This document shows, piece after piece, positions 22,701 to 34,884 of a DNA stretch of 60,000 nt (the first letter of the stretch is position 1; every line of letters begins with the position of its first letter). Source of the stretch: Membranipora membranacea (Eukaryota; Bryozoa; Gymnolaemata; Cheilostomatida; Membraniporidae); the NCBI GenBank assembly GCA_914767715.1, contig OU612065.1, positions 15,130,001-15,190,000 of the forward strand, in the 5' to 3' direction. Position numbers and translations under genes: made by a program. Under the pieces are notes generated by a model that worked only from the letters and a program-made list of their open reading frames with translations, was not told where the DNA came from and made no database searches.

Positions 22701-24991
22701 TGTTAGTGGGATTATTTTTTTCCTCTTCCGATCCACGCCGTCAGTCGCTGTCAAAATGTTGATGCATAATTTCTGATTTTTTTTAATGCTGAGATATGAG
22801 GAGGGTGAACCATTAAAATTGTCATGGTCTAAACATACTGATAGAGGTTGCAACCTCAGCCATCCCGAATGAGTTTTTATATACACATTAATCCTCTGAG
22901 GAATGTGGCGTCATGCTAACAGCTCTGTACTCTGAGGTTGCAACCCCTGATCAAACCTCTGAGGATCAGCTGAGGCTGCTTTCAGCATATATGTTAACAA
23001 TGGTGACGTAGAGCATTTTACATTTAGACACACCAGAAAAGTTATCGGGAGATTCTGAGAAACAAAACTGGGCCATAGAATTGAATGAAGTGGCTGACTT
23101 CAAGGCCAGATACTTCTAAGTTACAATTAGAAATAGAATCATCTTATTGTCATTAATTCAGCACATTGACTAAATGTACTTGTATATTAAGTCCATGTTT
23201 CAGCATGACTTGTCAACTTTTGTAGATCAAGTTTGCCATGTATTTGCCTGCATTCAGAGTTGCGCACACTTCACTGGTTACGCCTGCAACTCCGATTGGA
23301 ATAAAATGGATCAAAATACGGGTGTGGGATACTCTCAGATCTAACTCTACGCGATGGTATATTTAAGTAATTGACTGCTGTTAAAATTTGATATCGCCTG
23401 AAACTCACATATGACATATATTATATGAGTGAGAATATCTTTCATCTTTTTGCAATTATGCTACTCTTATTCTTTCGATAGACAATTAAAAAAAATTGAA
23501 TCAATAATACACCTTTGAATGATTGGCAGAGTATGCCCGGTGCACTGACCAACAATGAAGACCTTATCGCAGTTTTGACCGTCTTCATATTCATCTCAAG
23601 TGTTGGTCATGCTGCAGCAAACTTTGGACAGTACAATGAGTACGGATTCCCACCAAACTACCCATCAATCCTACAAGCTCATCGCCCAACAACTAAAGTA
23701 AGTGTAGTGTTTTCCAATTTGCTAGACATAACCAGGGAGTGTAAACTCCTATACATTACTCAGGGAGGGAGCAGAGTATATCCCACCCTCCCTGCATTAC
23801 TGTATCTTCATTTTTATCTTTGCTCTTTTGGAGTTATCCTCTTACAATGTATGAAAGGATAACACCTAAACATTTCCATACTCTTTTCCATCACAACAGT
23901 GACATGTATTTTTACCTGTATTTTTATCAGCAATCACTTAGTCAAGACTACATAGTAGAATCATTACCAACTAAAGTCACAACACTGGATGTGATGAGCA
24001 TTACCTGGATATTAAGTCAATTAGGTACCAACGCACTCGGAGATTTTGAGGAACAGTTTGCTTTTGACCCAACTAGTCTTCATGCATTGGACAGGTATGT
24101 ATACCACTTTTGCTTCCAAAACAGCTGAAAATTATTAGATTTTAAAGGAGTTCTTCCATTCCACCCTGTAATAGGCCAAGGTTCCATTATTGGTTCAGGC
24201 ATTCCTTTTTCTACCAACCAAGCGGGCAATTTCGCCAAATCTTTTCACTGTATGAAAGAATGTAAAAGAGTGAAGTAAGGTATCAAATGAGAACAAATGC
24301 ATGGCCATGTTACAATGTTAACATCCTCTTTGTTTGTATTACCATGTAATTATAATAACATTGTAATAGTAGTTATATCTGCACCAATTACCATTTACTG
24401 ACACAATACAAGTACTTATTCCTTATGGGTCACAGAACACTGACAAGCAAATGATTGTGCATATTCTTGCTAATATCGCACAGATTCGCTAAATTTGTTG
24501 ATATAATTGCTATGTAATGTAATATCTGTGACATTGATGCAATGTTAGCCAATATGTTGGGTCTGATTGCTTCCTCATCCAACAACCAATAAGAGCCAAC
24601 ACATTAGGTAGTGCACTGTGGTCTCTACCTTACAACATCACAGAAGAGATTCATTAGGGGAACCCTGTTCACAACCAGGAGTAAACCATAGTTATGTATG
24701 TCCATGTCTGCCAGCCATTAAATCTTGAACAATTTTTCAAATGGGTATTTCAAATTATTTATCAATACACACATGCTTTGCCGTCTAGTCTCAGATGTAG
24801 CACAATTTTATAATTCAAATCAAAACTCAATAACATTTTTTTACGTGACCAGTGACACATTTCCTTACATTTTTAGGTTCCAACAAGATTTGAAGGAGAT
24901 TTCTACAGAAATTAAGAAGAGGAATTTAGGGCGAACTAGGAAATATAAGATTCTTGACCCAATATACATTCCAAACGCTATCAGTATCTAG
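19800..24991 (+). pseudogene. LOX-C: broken lipoxygenase
   Basis: Exon-like blocks: 19800-19969, 20442-20673, 20876-20920, 21688-21816, 22160-22277, 22412-22670, 23028-23104, 23530-23697, 23931-24094, 24877-24991. They share LOX-D's intron pattern. Defects: no first exon found; TAG at 20608-20610; two TGA codons in the 21688 block; the three exons matching LOX-D 30160-31429 are missing (only 343 bases lie between 21816 and 22160), removing the HxxxxH ligands and shifting phase; TAG at 22434-22436; and a 1-base deletion in the 22412 block (259 bases against 260). The 3' blocks still read well (HAAAN; NAISI end), and most splice sites survive, so decay looks recent. One donor is GC (19970) and the one after 23104 (GCCAGA) looks degraded. 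Scattered assembly errors could mimic some defects but not the missing exons. Confidence 0.9.
21079..21268. repeat. Foldback MITE in LOX-C intron
   Basis: Arms at 21079-21126 and 21223-21268 are imperfect inverted repeats (GTCTAAG-GCTC ... GAGC-CTTAGAC, with AGCTCCATTGC inside). A short relative lies at 27689-27746 in a LOX-D intron. Confidence 0.65.
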
Positions 24992-25926
24992 ATGTTTCCA
25001 GGGAGCAACCTGACAAACACACCGACGATCCACATGTGCCAATAATGTACAGCTTACTCTTTACTCAACCAAGTAGATATTTTGCAATTGGTTTATTTAA
25101 ATGTGCGCTCTAAACTCTCATCAAAAGCTTCACGTTTAGTTTATATCATATTGAGGGTATTGTATACTGACTTTCAATCAAGGTGTTGTTTATTTGTCTG
25201 ACATGATTTTTTGAGCTGCATGTATTTGTTGAACATAATAGAAATAATGATAAATATTGACAATGACAGTTGACAATGACATGTCCCTTTTTTATACCCA
25301 CCAATAAACACCTGCTAGTCAAATGACCATTGCTACTAGCACTGAATATTTGGTAGAGCTACCAACAGAGCAGCAAGCTGAACGGTGTGAAAAATCTGTC
25401 ATCACAACAGTTTGTAGTTGACCTGGTGTTCGGTGTCTGCTTGGTAGAGAGGAAAAGGTGGCCAAAATATTGTGAAACTGCCTGCCTCTGAATTAAAATC
25501 TTATCGACATCTTTGAACCGGAAACTATGTTATAATAGTTTTCCGTGCTATAGGAGAGCATCACCAAAACAATTAGTTCCGCCAGGCTCATGATATCTGT
25601 TTGTGAGCTCTCAACTGCTTGCTTGAGAGCGCATGGCTTGACCTTGGTGAAAGGGCGTGGTGAGTCTAGTGTCTGACAGCTACAAAGCTTTTTTTGTTTG
25701 ACACCTAGTATACAAAAAGATGAATATCATCATTTCACTGCAATTGTGTTATCTTATTCAAACATACTGAGCATAAGTAAGACATTGATCAACACAATCT
25801 AGAAGTCGGTCAAAACGTGATGAGAAATCAACCTGCTAAGCCAAATCATCGAGACTCCTCTCGGATATATCTAGATCTATGCCATCATCATATTCTCAGG
25901 CACTTAATGAAAGTATACCAATTGTC

Positions 25927-26036
25927 TAGAACAAATTTGTTCCCTCTGGGAATACTAAAAGGCTGTGTGTCAAGTTGCCTCGATACCAAACCTTTGCAAT
26001 AATACTACGCCACCACAGAGGGAACAAACTGGATCT
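25927..26036. repeat. Short inverted-repeat element
   Basis: About 22-bp imperfect inverted termini (TAGA-CA--TTTGTTCCCTCTG at left, complement at right) enclose 65 or so bases. The termini resemble the arms of the 57219-57268 hairpin, including a CCACCACAGAG-like inner part. Confidence 0.55.
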
Positions 26037-26672
26037 AACCACAGATATCAAATCTGAACTAGAACAGAATAGATATAAATTCTATCAGCCAATCAGCAGC
26101 AACAAGATTGAGCTAGGATTACATGCAGAAGGGTTTGTGTAATACTATTTGTCCGATGACAACTATCCCTGCTGATATGACTATAAACGTTCTCTGAAAT
26201 GTATCGCATAGAGAGTATAGAACCAATCAGTGGTGCAGCATCAAATTATTGCTATCTCCTCATGAGTAGCTAGATTGCCACTATGCAATATTTTATTATT
26301 TTAGCAACTTGCAACTAGCAACTCACAAGCTGGGGAAACTTGGGAAACACAAGGCCAACTGCTGATTATGCACTTTCGATTTCCAAAATTTTAATTGTGT
26401 TGTTTCCCTGTTGATTTATAAATAAACTTGGTATATAAATAATTTCTATGCCCAGGAGATTTCTTAGAAATTTGACAGTTGAGCAATTGCCAAGCAACAA
26501 TTGCGTCTGAGTGAACACAAGTTGTGAGTAATATCCAGTGCATTGTAGAATCAGGCCCATAGATTTAATATATTAGGTCTATGGTCAGGTCAATGATCTC
26601 CCTCTCTGGGAGTTCATTGGTCAGTTAAAAGAATGCAGCACTGCTTTTTTTCTAGCGTCACTTGTTTACAAC

Positions 26673-26688
26673 TGGGTGTGTCTTATTT
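26673..26688 (+). promoter_or_regulatory. Second copy of the LOX-B/LOX-D upstream 16-mer
   Basis: Exact copy of the motif at 8106-8121, about 145 bases upstream of the LOX-D ATG. A CACCC-type site is seen on the complementary strand. Function is inferred from position and conservation only. Confidence 0.4.
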
Positions 26689-26817
26689 ATCGCTGATCAA
26701 TCAATTAAATAGTTCTCGGTTCGCTGAGGGTAAACATAACATTGTCTCTGTCTCTGTTTACAAACACAGGATACATCCTCATTCTACATTTGAAGTCTAA
26801 CATATGAAGTTGACAAC

Positions 26818-29800
26818 ATGGGGAACAGCTGTGGAGCGGTTTCAGAGAACACAACTCACCAAATAGTTATAACCACCGTTGATGAAAAAGAAAGCAGCAA
26901 CGTGCGTCATTTGAAGGTAATGTAACTGCTAAGATGGTACATCTTTATTGAATGCCAGTGTGTTGGTCTTGAGCAGCCATTCTCAGATAGCTTGGGGTTT
27001 CAAGTTGCCTTTCCTATTGCAGGTGTTCATGACCCTCACAGATCAGAATGACAAAGTGTGTCCAGAAATTGAAATAGATGAAGGCAAGCATCACAAAATG
27101 GGAGATCAGGATTTTTTCTCTTACGAATTTCCGGAACTGGGAGATATTAAAGAAATATCAGTCCGCCGAGATGAGAGTGGCAAAAGTCGGGACTGGTATG
27201 GACACATCTTATTATGACCTGAAAAGTATTTTTGCAATCGTATGAACGTATGGCAGCATAATTCTAAAAACTTGTGATTTCATCCACTATTTTTACCGTC
27301 ATTTTCTTCAAAATAATCATAATCAGCATTACGTTCACAGGTATGTGGAGACTATAGCAGTGAACTATTATACCAGAGACCCTGACACAAATCAGCCTAA
27401 TGTATCACAAAGGATCTTCCCAGTGAACAGATGGGTGTGTGCATGTGACGCATTGAACTTGGTAGAGTTTGACAGCGTGCTGCCTCAGTTTGATAAACAT
27501 CCTGAACAGAGAGGACGACTACTGCTAGCTAAACGACAACTGTACAACTTCTCAGAGAAAACCATCGGAGGTCCACCGCAGGTAGATAAGACCATAGAGT
27601 AATCCCCTGTATAGATAAGACATCTGTATAGAATAGAGATTTTTAGCAAGCTTTACATAAAAAATTATAATTCAATCAAAGTCATTTTGTCTAAGTGCTC
27701 AGACTGCAATGCGAGTTAATGCAATTACATTATCAAACACTTAGACAAGGTTTGAAGTAGTATGAAGCAATAAACCATCATAGAAAGCGGTTCCTTTCAT
27801 GGATTCTTGTTTAGTAAACAAACTCTCCAATCACTGTAAGAAATTTGAAGTTGGATCTTTGAGGAGTAATAGAATTTTATGCTATTTTTAGTGTGAGTTT
27901 CTACCAGAAGATGAGAAGTTCTCGTTTTCTTACAAGGTAATGATCCAATCCTCAACTCAGCGTGTAGCAGAGTCAGGTATTGCTCAAATCACAAATCACT
28001 CCATTGAAATTTGAACCACTATTCTCCTTCCCCAATCAAATGCAAAAAGCTAGCCACACAACAAACAATTTTTTTTGTTGTTGAACATAATGGATGAATT
28101 AAATGTTCACGGTGTAAAACTCCAATGCTATGCTATGCTATGCTAACCACTACGTTTTTATCCCAAGGACTTTAACTATTATTGGACATCTTAAAGTAGC
28201 AATGCGAGATGAATTTTTTTGATACCATTGGAATGCTCATAATACTGTGAGTAGCAATATAGGGACCTATAAGTGTGCACCTTACCTGCCAAAATTGAAT
28301 TAAGTTCTGACTTTCAAAAAGTTTTGGGGTCCTGATGGGGTCTTCCCAAGGTTTATCTCCCCTGCTGAAAGCGGAAGCAAAAGAGTCTGCAGTGAGGGCA
28401 GTTAGCATAGAAATGGTATCCAATCTCAGTGATCTAGTATAATAAGGCATTTATAGATGCTAGCTCTCTTTTTTTGGTGCGCAGGCCTTATTCCCTTAAC
28501 TTCTCAGCTATTTTGCTTCCGCTCTCAGCAGGAGAGATAAACCCTGGGAAGACCACATCAGGACCCCAAAACTTTTTAAAAGTCAGAACTTAAATCATTT
28601 TTGGTAGGTAAGGCGCACGCAGAACAATCGCACAGATTAAAGGAAACAATATAAGCTTTAAAAAAATCCTGCTCTCCTGCCCATTGTGTTCATTGTGTTA
28701 TCCTATCCAATCCTACAAAACTAGGTCAGGTCATTTACATCATACCTCAGATCTCGGTCATTTCAATTTGCAGGGACACAAAAGGTCTTATCAATTTATA
28801 AAATATTGAATTATTTTTTATTGTGTCAATGTTAATATCTGCATAACAGAAAAAACATATTTGCTATGTGCCTTTACCTATATCAGCTTGATGGCAGCAA
28901 TAAAATATCTTTTTTATTATAGTTTAGTATAGTTTCGGATATACTTAAAATGAAACTGAAGACTGGCTTGCTAGATTTGACATCGCAGCAGTTCCAGAGC
29001 CTGAGTGACATTGAGGAGATATATAGAAAAGTACTGCCAGAACCAAAGGTTAGCGACGGTTCATTTTCATTGAACTCAGATGTGTTCATAAATTTATCTT
29101 CACAGTTTGATAAATATTTCAGCCCGAAATGATATATTATTAATTCTTTTATTTCAAGTAATAATGTACCTCAAAGCTCAAATCAAATCGCTGTTACTCC
29201 TTGCTCAAATTGCACAAAGGAAATAAAAATAATGGCCTAATTTGAAGGCAAATGTGTTCAAAGAATGTATGCATGAGGTGAGCAGGACCAACACAACAGC
29301 CATTATCAATACAGACAGGCTTTCTATTATATAAATATTATTTTAAATACAGAAATTATACATGCTTCTGCATATTTTGTTTTAACACTTTTATTGGCAA
29401 TCTACTTCATTCCAGTAGCGGAATGTTTTTTCCGAATAATGCCGAAAATAAAAAATCATAATCATTAAAAGAAAAAATCATAATTATAAATACAACTATA
29501 TTATTTATATATAATATATTTGTATTTATATGCAGATACATGAATAATTTTTGTATCTGAAATAATATTTATATAATAGTAAGCCTGTCTGTATTGATAA
29601 TAGTTGTTGTGTTGGTCCTGCTCAGCTTCATATAACCTCATCTTATACTCACATTACTAATACTATATAAGTGATGCTAATGTAGGCAGGACTATGATGC
29701 AAGCTTTGCCAAGCAGCATTATATTTTATGTAATGATACTAGCAAAAATTATGATTATGATAAGATATGATAATTGTGATTTATGATATCATAATATTTC

Positions 29801-32800
29801 GACAACTATGATAAAATGATGATTCCTTCTGAAACAAAACTATACTGACCAGGATGCTGATACCTGATGCTGGCCACAAGAAAATTAGGCTCAACATCAC
29901 CACACCTTTATTAAGATGAGGCAAATTAGTAAAGCATTTTTATGAACATCCCACAATGTAATATAGAGTGAAATATAGAGTGTAATCAGGTAAATAATAG
30001 CGTAATAATAATATATGATAATGACCAGGTCTTTTTGTACATCCCAGGTTTGAAGTATTGGGAATGTTGTTAACATACCAAATGACAGATTTACCATCAC
30101 AAATGTCACAACAAGATTTTATACAATGGATTTAAATGTATTCTTATTTCATTTATAAGGGCTTACAATGCTGGAGATCAGATGAAGAATTCGGAAATCA
30201 GAAACTTTCTGGCTGTAACCCAGGCTTAATAGAACTATGTATGGAAATACCAGAGCAGTAAGTATTAAACATATATGAATATATTCCGCATCATATCTTC
30301 CAATTTTCACTGGCTTTATTTGCTCTTCCTTGCCTAAATTCCTGTCAAAAATATCACAAATTGATTTGAATTTTTACACATAATGCGTAACGCTTTGTTT
30401 GTTTACTTTATTGGCATAATTTTCATTTGTTGAGAATGTTTTACAAAATCAGCATCTAGAAAAAACAAAAAAGGGAAAAAATAATTTCAATCAAGATGAT
30501 AAAAAAGACAATCAGAAAATTACATTTGAATGATTTATAATAGATTATTGAACGTAAATTAGATGGTATATTGCTATCATATTATTTAAAAAGTTATTTG
30601 ATGTTGGGTGTAGCTTGCACATGTCTCTCAGATTTAAATTCAGCGTAAATTAAAATGTTCTAACAAAAGTGATGGACATGTCTTGTTTATCATTTGATAT
30701 CCAGTAATGCCAGAGTTGAAGTTACCAGTAGAGGAGGGGGGAATTCCAACGCTGGCAAAACGGATTACCATATACAAATCAACTTCATTCTGATCTTACA
30801 TTATTTTATTGATTTTTTAGCATGGATGTTTCGATAGAGCATCTACAAACTTTGCTGGAGGGGAGGACAGTAGAGGAAGTAATACAACAGAAAAAGCTAT
30901 ATGAGATTGATCTGAGATTTTTATCAGGCATAGAGTGCACTGAGGGTCAAAAGCTACCAGGGCCTACTTGTCTACTCTACGTTAAAAACTCAGGAGATTT
31001 GGTACCTATCGCCATACAAATTATGCCTGAACCAGCTTCAGACAACCCAGTAAGTTCACATCTTGCGCTCATCAATCAAAAATGGAAGAAAGATGTCAAA
31101 TTGATCTGGAAATGTAATGAGCCATTGATGATTCAATGACAACCAGCCACAAAAATGTAGCTCTTCACACTACTACACTAAAAAAGCCATACTGATATTT
31201 ATATAATTATGATAATTACTTGTCACAGGCTTTCATCATGCAAAAAAAGATATTTCCATTTATTTTTTATATTTCTAAATTTGGTCAGAACTGTTATTCC
31301 AAATGGTCTTTCCATAGCAGTATTTTATGTAGGTGTTCTATCCGACTGATCCAGAGTACACTTGGCTGATCGCAAAGATGTGGTTCAATCTGGCTGACTG
31401 CTCTCTACATCAATCTACCACCCATTTAGGTAAATCAATATTTCACCCCAGATTTTTACTTGCCAACCCCAGACCCAAATTTTTTTTTGCGCTTTGCTCG
31501 GATCTGTGGTTCACAAATAAACTCAATACGCCCCTGACCTGAGCTAAACCCAGAGGTGAGCAAGTGGACCAGTTTGTTATATGTGTACACCTCATACAAT
31601 AATCTTGTCAGGTTTCACCCATATGCTGATGGAGTCTGTAGCTGTAGCCACTAATCGGCAGCTGTCTGGATCGCATCCCATCTATAGACTTTTAGCACCA
31701 CACTTTCTCTATCTTATCGCCATAGATTTGTGAGTAATAATAGTTATTTAGTTTTATTTGTTCTGTGTCTGTCAACATTGCAGCATGCTGGTAATGTTAA
31801 CATATGGTTTAAACATTATATTATATATAAAAAAGAACAGCACTATTCTAAATTTAAATACTATGAATTTGGTACCTTGGTTGGCCAATAAATCAACAAA
31901 GATTGAGGAAAACAAAGTAAGCACATGGAGGATATGGTTCAAATGGGTTGAAGTTTTTGTAAAAAAGAATTGTTACATGCTATAATTTACCTTATTTTTA
32001 GCCTTGCCTTAGATGAGCTAACTCAGCCTGGTGGTTTTGTGGACAAGTCAATGACTATTGGACGTACCGGAATGTTCAATATCATTAAAGAGAGGTGGGC
32101 AGTTTGGAATATCAAAGAAGATGGAAACCTTCCGAATAACTTACTGAAGAGGGGAGTCGATGATGTAGACGCACTTCCAAACTATCACTATCGAGATGAT
32201 GCTGTTTTGCTTTGGGCTGCTATCAGAAGATATGTTACTACTGTGGTGGAAGGCGTTTATGGTGAGTCACACCTTGAAGCATTCATAAGAAGGTTGTACC
32301 CAAAAATTGTGTCAATATATACTGACATATCATCACATTCATGCAATGACACGACAATGCTGGTAAACCAAAAAGGATGTATTTTAGGGGCAAAGGCTAA
32401 TCTGCAATGCAATTATGAATTTATTCATTGATGACATTTTTTACTAAAGATTTTCTTAGTTGAGGGATAGGGAGGGAGTCCCTGGTCAACGATATGAGAT
32501 TACAAAAGCCATAACAGTTGAATTCATCAACTGTAATTTTTCAGCAGAGTTGTGTCCCCTCTGATCATGTTTGGACAACTCATAGGTAATGTAGTAAAAT
32601 GATAGCAACAGGGATAGCGATAACTTGTGAGGGGGGATCGTGATATGAAAACCACTTGACTTTTCTGTGTGGTTTGATCACCGAGTTTTTATTTGTTAAT
32701 CACACTGAGGTCTATAAGATGTATCAAAAACTTTCTACTTTAGATACAACCGAGAAGTTGAAGAATGACACAGAGATACAGAGCTGGATCAAGGAGTTGA

Positions 32801-33955
32801 CTGAAGATGCTCATTTCAAGGCAGGTTGAAAAAATATATTTATAGTCATAATGTTATTTATAATTCAGGGACCTACAAATCCAGCCAACAGGCATTCCAC
32901 CTAGCTTCAATGAGTGCAACGCAATCAAACTGATCATGATACCATTAATAAAAGATATCTCAACCCTTGCAGGAGTGATCCAGCGGTTTACTGTAGCAAG
33001 ATGCAAAAAAATGTTATACCTGGTTTGGTTTGATCTTCTTTTAAACCAAATCAGGAAAAATGTTTTTTGCATCTCTTGACAGTAATCTGCTTGACCACTC
33101 ATATAAGTAGTGCTGGACAAGCATTTTATCTGATTTTCATCTTACAAATAAAAGGGGCTGCCTTCTGAGATCACAAGCACTGAGGAGATTACAGAAATTC
33201 TGACTACATTTATATTTACCTCAAGTGTCGGTCATGCTGCTGTGAACTTCGGACAGTATGATGAATATGGCTTCCCACCAAACTACCCAGCAGTCCTCAA
33301 CACAGAGCCACCAAAATCAAAGGTGAGCGCAATACAAGGGTTTATAATTGCTGTTTTGCTTTGCCAATCCGATTTATAGAAGCGATCCCTGGCAATAGGT
33401 ATGCATATGTGGTCAGGACGATACAGATATGAGAAAGATCCATTGTCAATTCACGGATTCTAAATGAAAAGTATTGAAGATCATTATAAAAAATGAAAAT
33501 TTCATTTTTAGGATGCCCTGAGTGAGGAGGATGTGGTTAAAGCTCTAGCTAATAAGCAGCAAGCATTCGATATCATGACCATCACCTATGCTCTCAGTCG
33601 ACTGGGCACTAATTCACTTGGAGACTTTGAAATCAAATACGCATGGGATCCAACTAGTATCGCTGCTCAAAAAAGGTAAGTAACACTTCCATTTAGTTTA
33701 CTGTTTTCACTTATGTATTTTAAAGCAAGTCCTACTTGATTTATCGTTCTATTACCATGATCGAATCTCAAGGATATGGATAAAACCTCACCTAATAAGC
33801 TGAACTACTTTCCACCCAATACATTCTTGTTTATTCCCAGGCTGAAAGCTGACCTTGAAGAAGTTCGAGCAACAATAGAAACAAGGAATGCTAGTAGAAA
33901 GATGAAATACACCATTCTCGACCCTAAGTACGTGCCAAACGCCATCAGCATCTAA
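26818..33955 (+). CDS. LOX-D: complete PLAT-lipoxygenase, 669 aa
   Basis: Exons: 26818-26916, 27023-27195, 27341-27581, 27892-27936, 28923-29048, 30160-30257, 30821-31049, 31333-31429, 31612-31729, 32002-32261, 32744-32820, 33155-33322, 33512-33675, 33841-33955. They join in frame to 669 residues. The N-terminus MGNSCGAV could be N-myristoylated at Gly2 and palmitoylated at Cys5. The PLAT domain spans about 14-130. Iron ligands: His363, His368 (LHQSTTH), His548, Asn552 (HAAVN) and C-terminal Ile669 (NAISI). Ala411 is at the stereocontrol position, so S-LOX is predicted. Compared with LOX-A/B it has an extra intron before CEFLPEDE and lacks the one before the LPGP segment. The intron after 32820 uses a GC donor (AAG|GCAGGT). 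Its 3' end converges on APEX2. Family certain; product specificity unknown. Confidence 0.95.
27689..27746. repeat. Short foldback relative of the 21079 MITE
   Basis: GTCTAAGTG ... CACTTAGAC forms 9-bp perfect arms around AT-rich sequence. The left arm continues with similarity to the LOX-C intron element. Confidence 0.5.
28125..28145. repeat. (ATGCT)n microsatellite
   Basis: Four tandem copies of ATGCT plus a partial unit in the LOX-D intron. Confidence 0.8.
28170..28620. mobile_element. Compound inverted element in LOX-D intron 4
   Basis: Two head-to-head copies of the 16020-16300 family. The left half (about 28170-28400) reads in reverse (GGTCTTCCCAAGGTTTATC) and the right half (28500-28620) reads forward (GATAAACCCTGGGAAGACC). 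A shared centre contains GATCTAGTATAATAAGGCAT. It is non-coding and fits a foldback transposon. Confidence 0.75.
29276..29627. mobile_element. Foldback MITE, about 65-bp terminal inverted repeats
   Basis: The left arm, 29276-29340, begins GGTGAGCAGGACCAACACAA. The right arm, 29563-29627, is its near-perfect reverse complement, ending GTTGGTCCTGCTCAGC. The interior is very AT-rich and non-coding. It lies inside the LOX-D intron between 29048 and 30160. Confidence 0.85.
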
Positions 33956-34884
33956 TGAGGATACAAGCATGTCCATACAGTACCTGTCCACACTCTCACA
34001 GGATGAATCGTCCCTTGATATTGTAATATGAAATACTCGCTTTGACCAAGTGAACCATTATTGCTGTAATGAATCTGCCAAATTTTCAAGCATTTATTTA
34101 TATTTCAAACTAACAACTTTTTGTCCTATTGGAAACAAGATGATCTGTTGTGCTATTTTTCTTCCGGTGATTTATTTACGTTGTGTTTTCACTTGCGTGG
34201 CTTTATTTCCCATGTTAATATTTCTAATTTCCTTGATGATATCAAAAGGTTATCAAAACCAGAGGTGAATAGTTAGAGCTTTTGCTTGATTTATTCATTA
34301 TATTACCATAATTCATGTAATGATGTTATTTACTTGAATCAGAAGCCTGTAACCTGCATGCTCTCTAAGAGTTTGAAGAAAAAAGACTGCTTTCCTGTGA
34401 CGCATAATTTTGAAAGAACACAAAATTATTTTTCTATCCACACGCTGTAGTCAGCTATGCTTAATCTTTAACATTTCTGTCTCAGCAACTCCTTTGTCTC
34501 AAGTAATCACAAAATCTCTCCATATTTTATGTGCTTGTGATCAAATATACTGGTTCAATCAAATAAACAAGAGTAATCTACTCGAAACAAATGCGAATAT
34601 AAATCTCATGCCCTATGTTGCTATAAATTTGTTTATTATTTTCGACAAACTGGTAATTTACAGTGTATTAACTGAGCAGATAAGAGAAAATCACCCCCTG
34701 GACCCCACAAAGTCTCCAAATCCACAAACTAGACCAGATTGTTAGCATTATGTAAAGAAAGCACCCCCCTTCAATGGCAGCTATGTTAACTAAGCCACAC
34801 CTATTTTGCGATGAATGAAGTGATTGAACTTTTAGCATACAGTCAAGCCACATCTACATGGCTACACAGCAGTCAGTAGCCTAA
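33956..34884. other. Convergent intergenic gap, LOX-D / APEX2
   Basis: About 0.9 kb of AT-rich 3' flank shared by two converging genes. AATAAA occurs near 34561 on the + strand. The open frames at 34050-34268 and 34410-34745 lack any recognisable domain or splice context, so no further gene is supported. Confidence 0.6.

Larger units (their letters stand above)
24992..26817. other. Intergenic, LOX-C to LOX-D
   Basis: This holds a small terminal-inverted-repeat element (25927-26036) and the LOX-D upstream region with the shared 16-mer. Short open frames have no similarity to known families and no paired splice structure. An out-of-frame ATG at 26803 precedes the LOX-D start and opens a frame that ends within exon 1. 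Confidence 0.55.
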
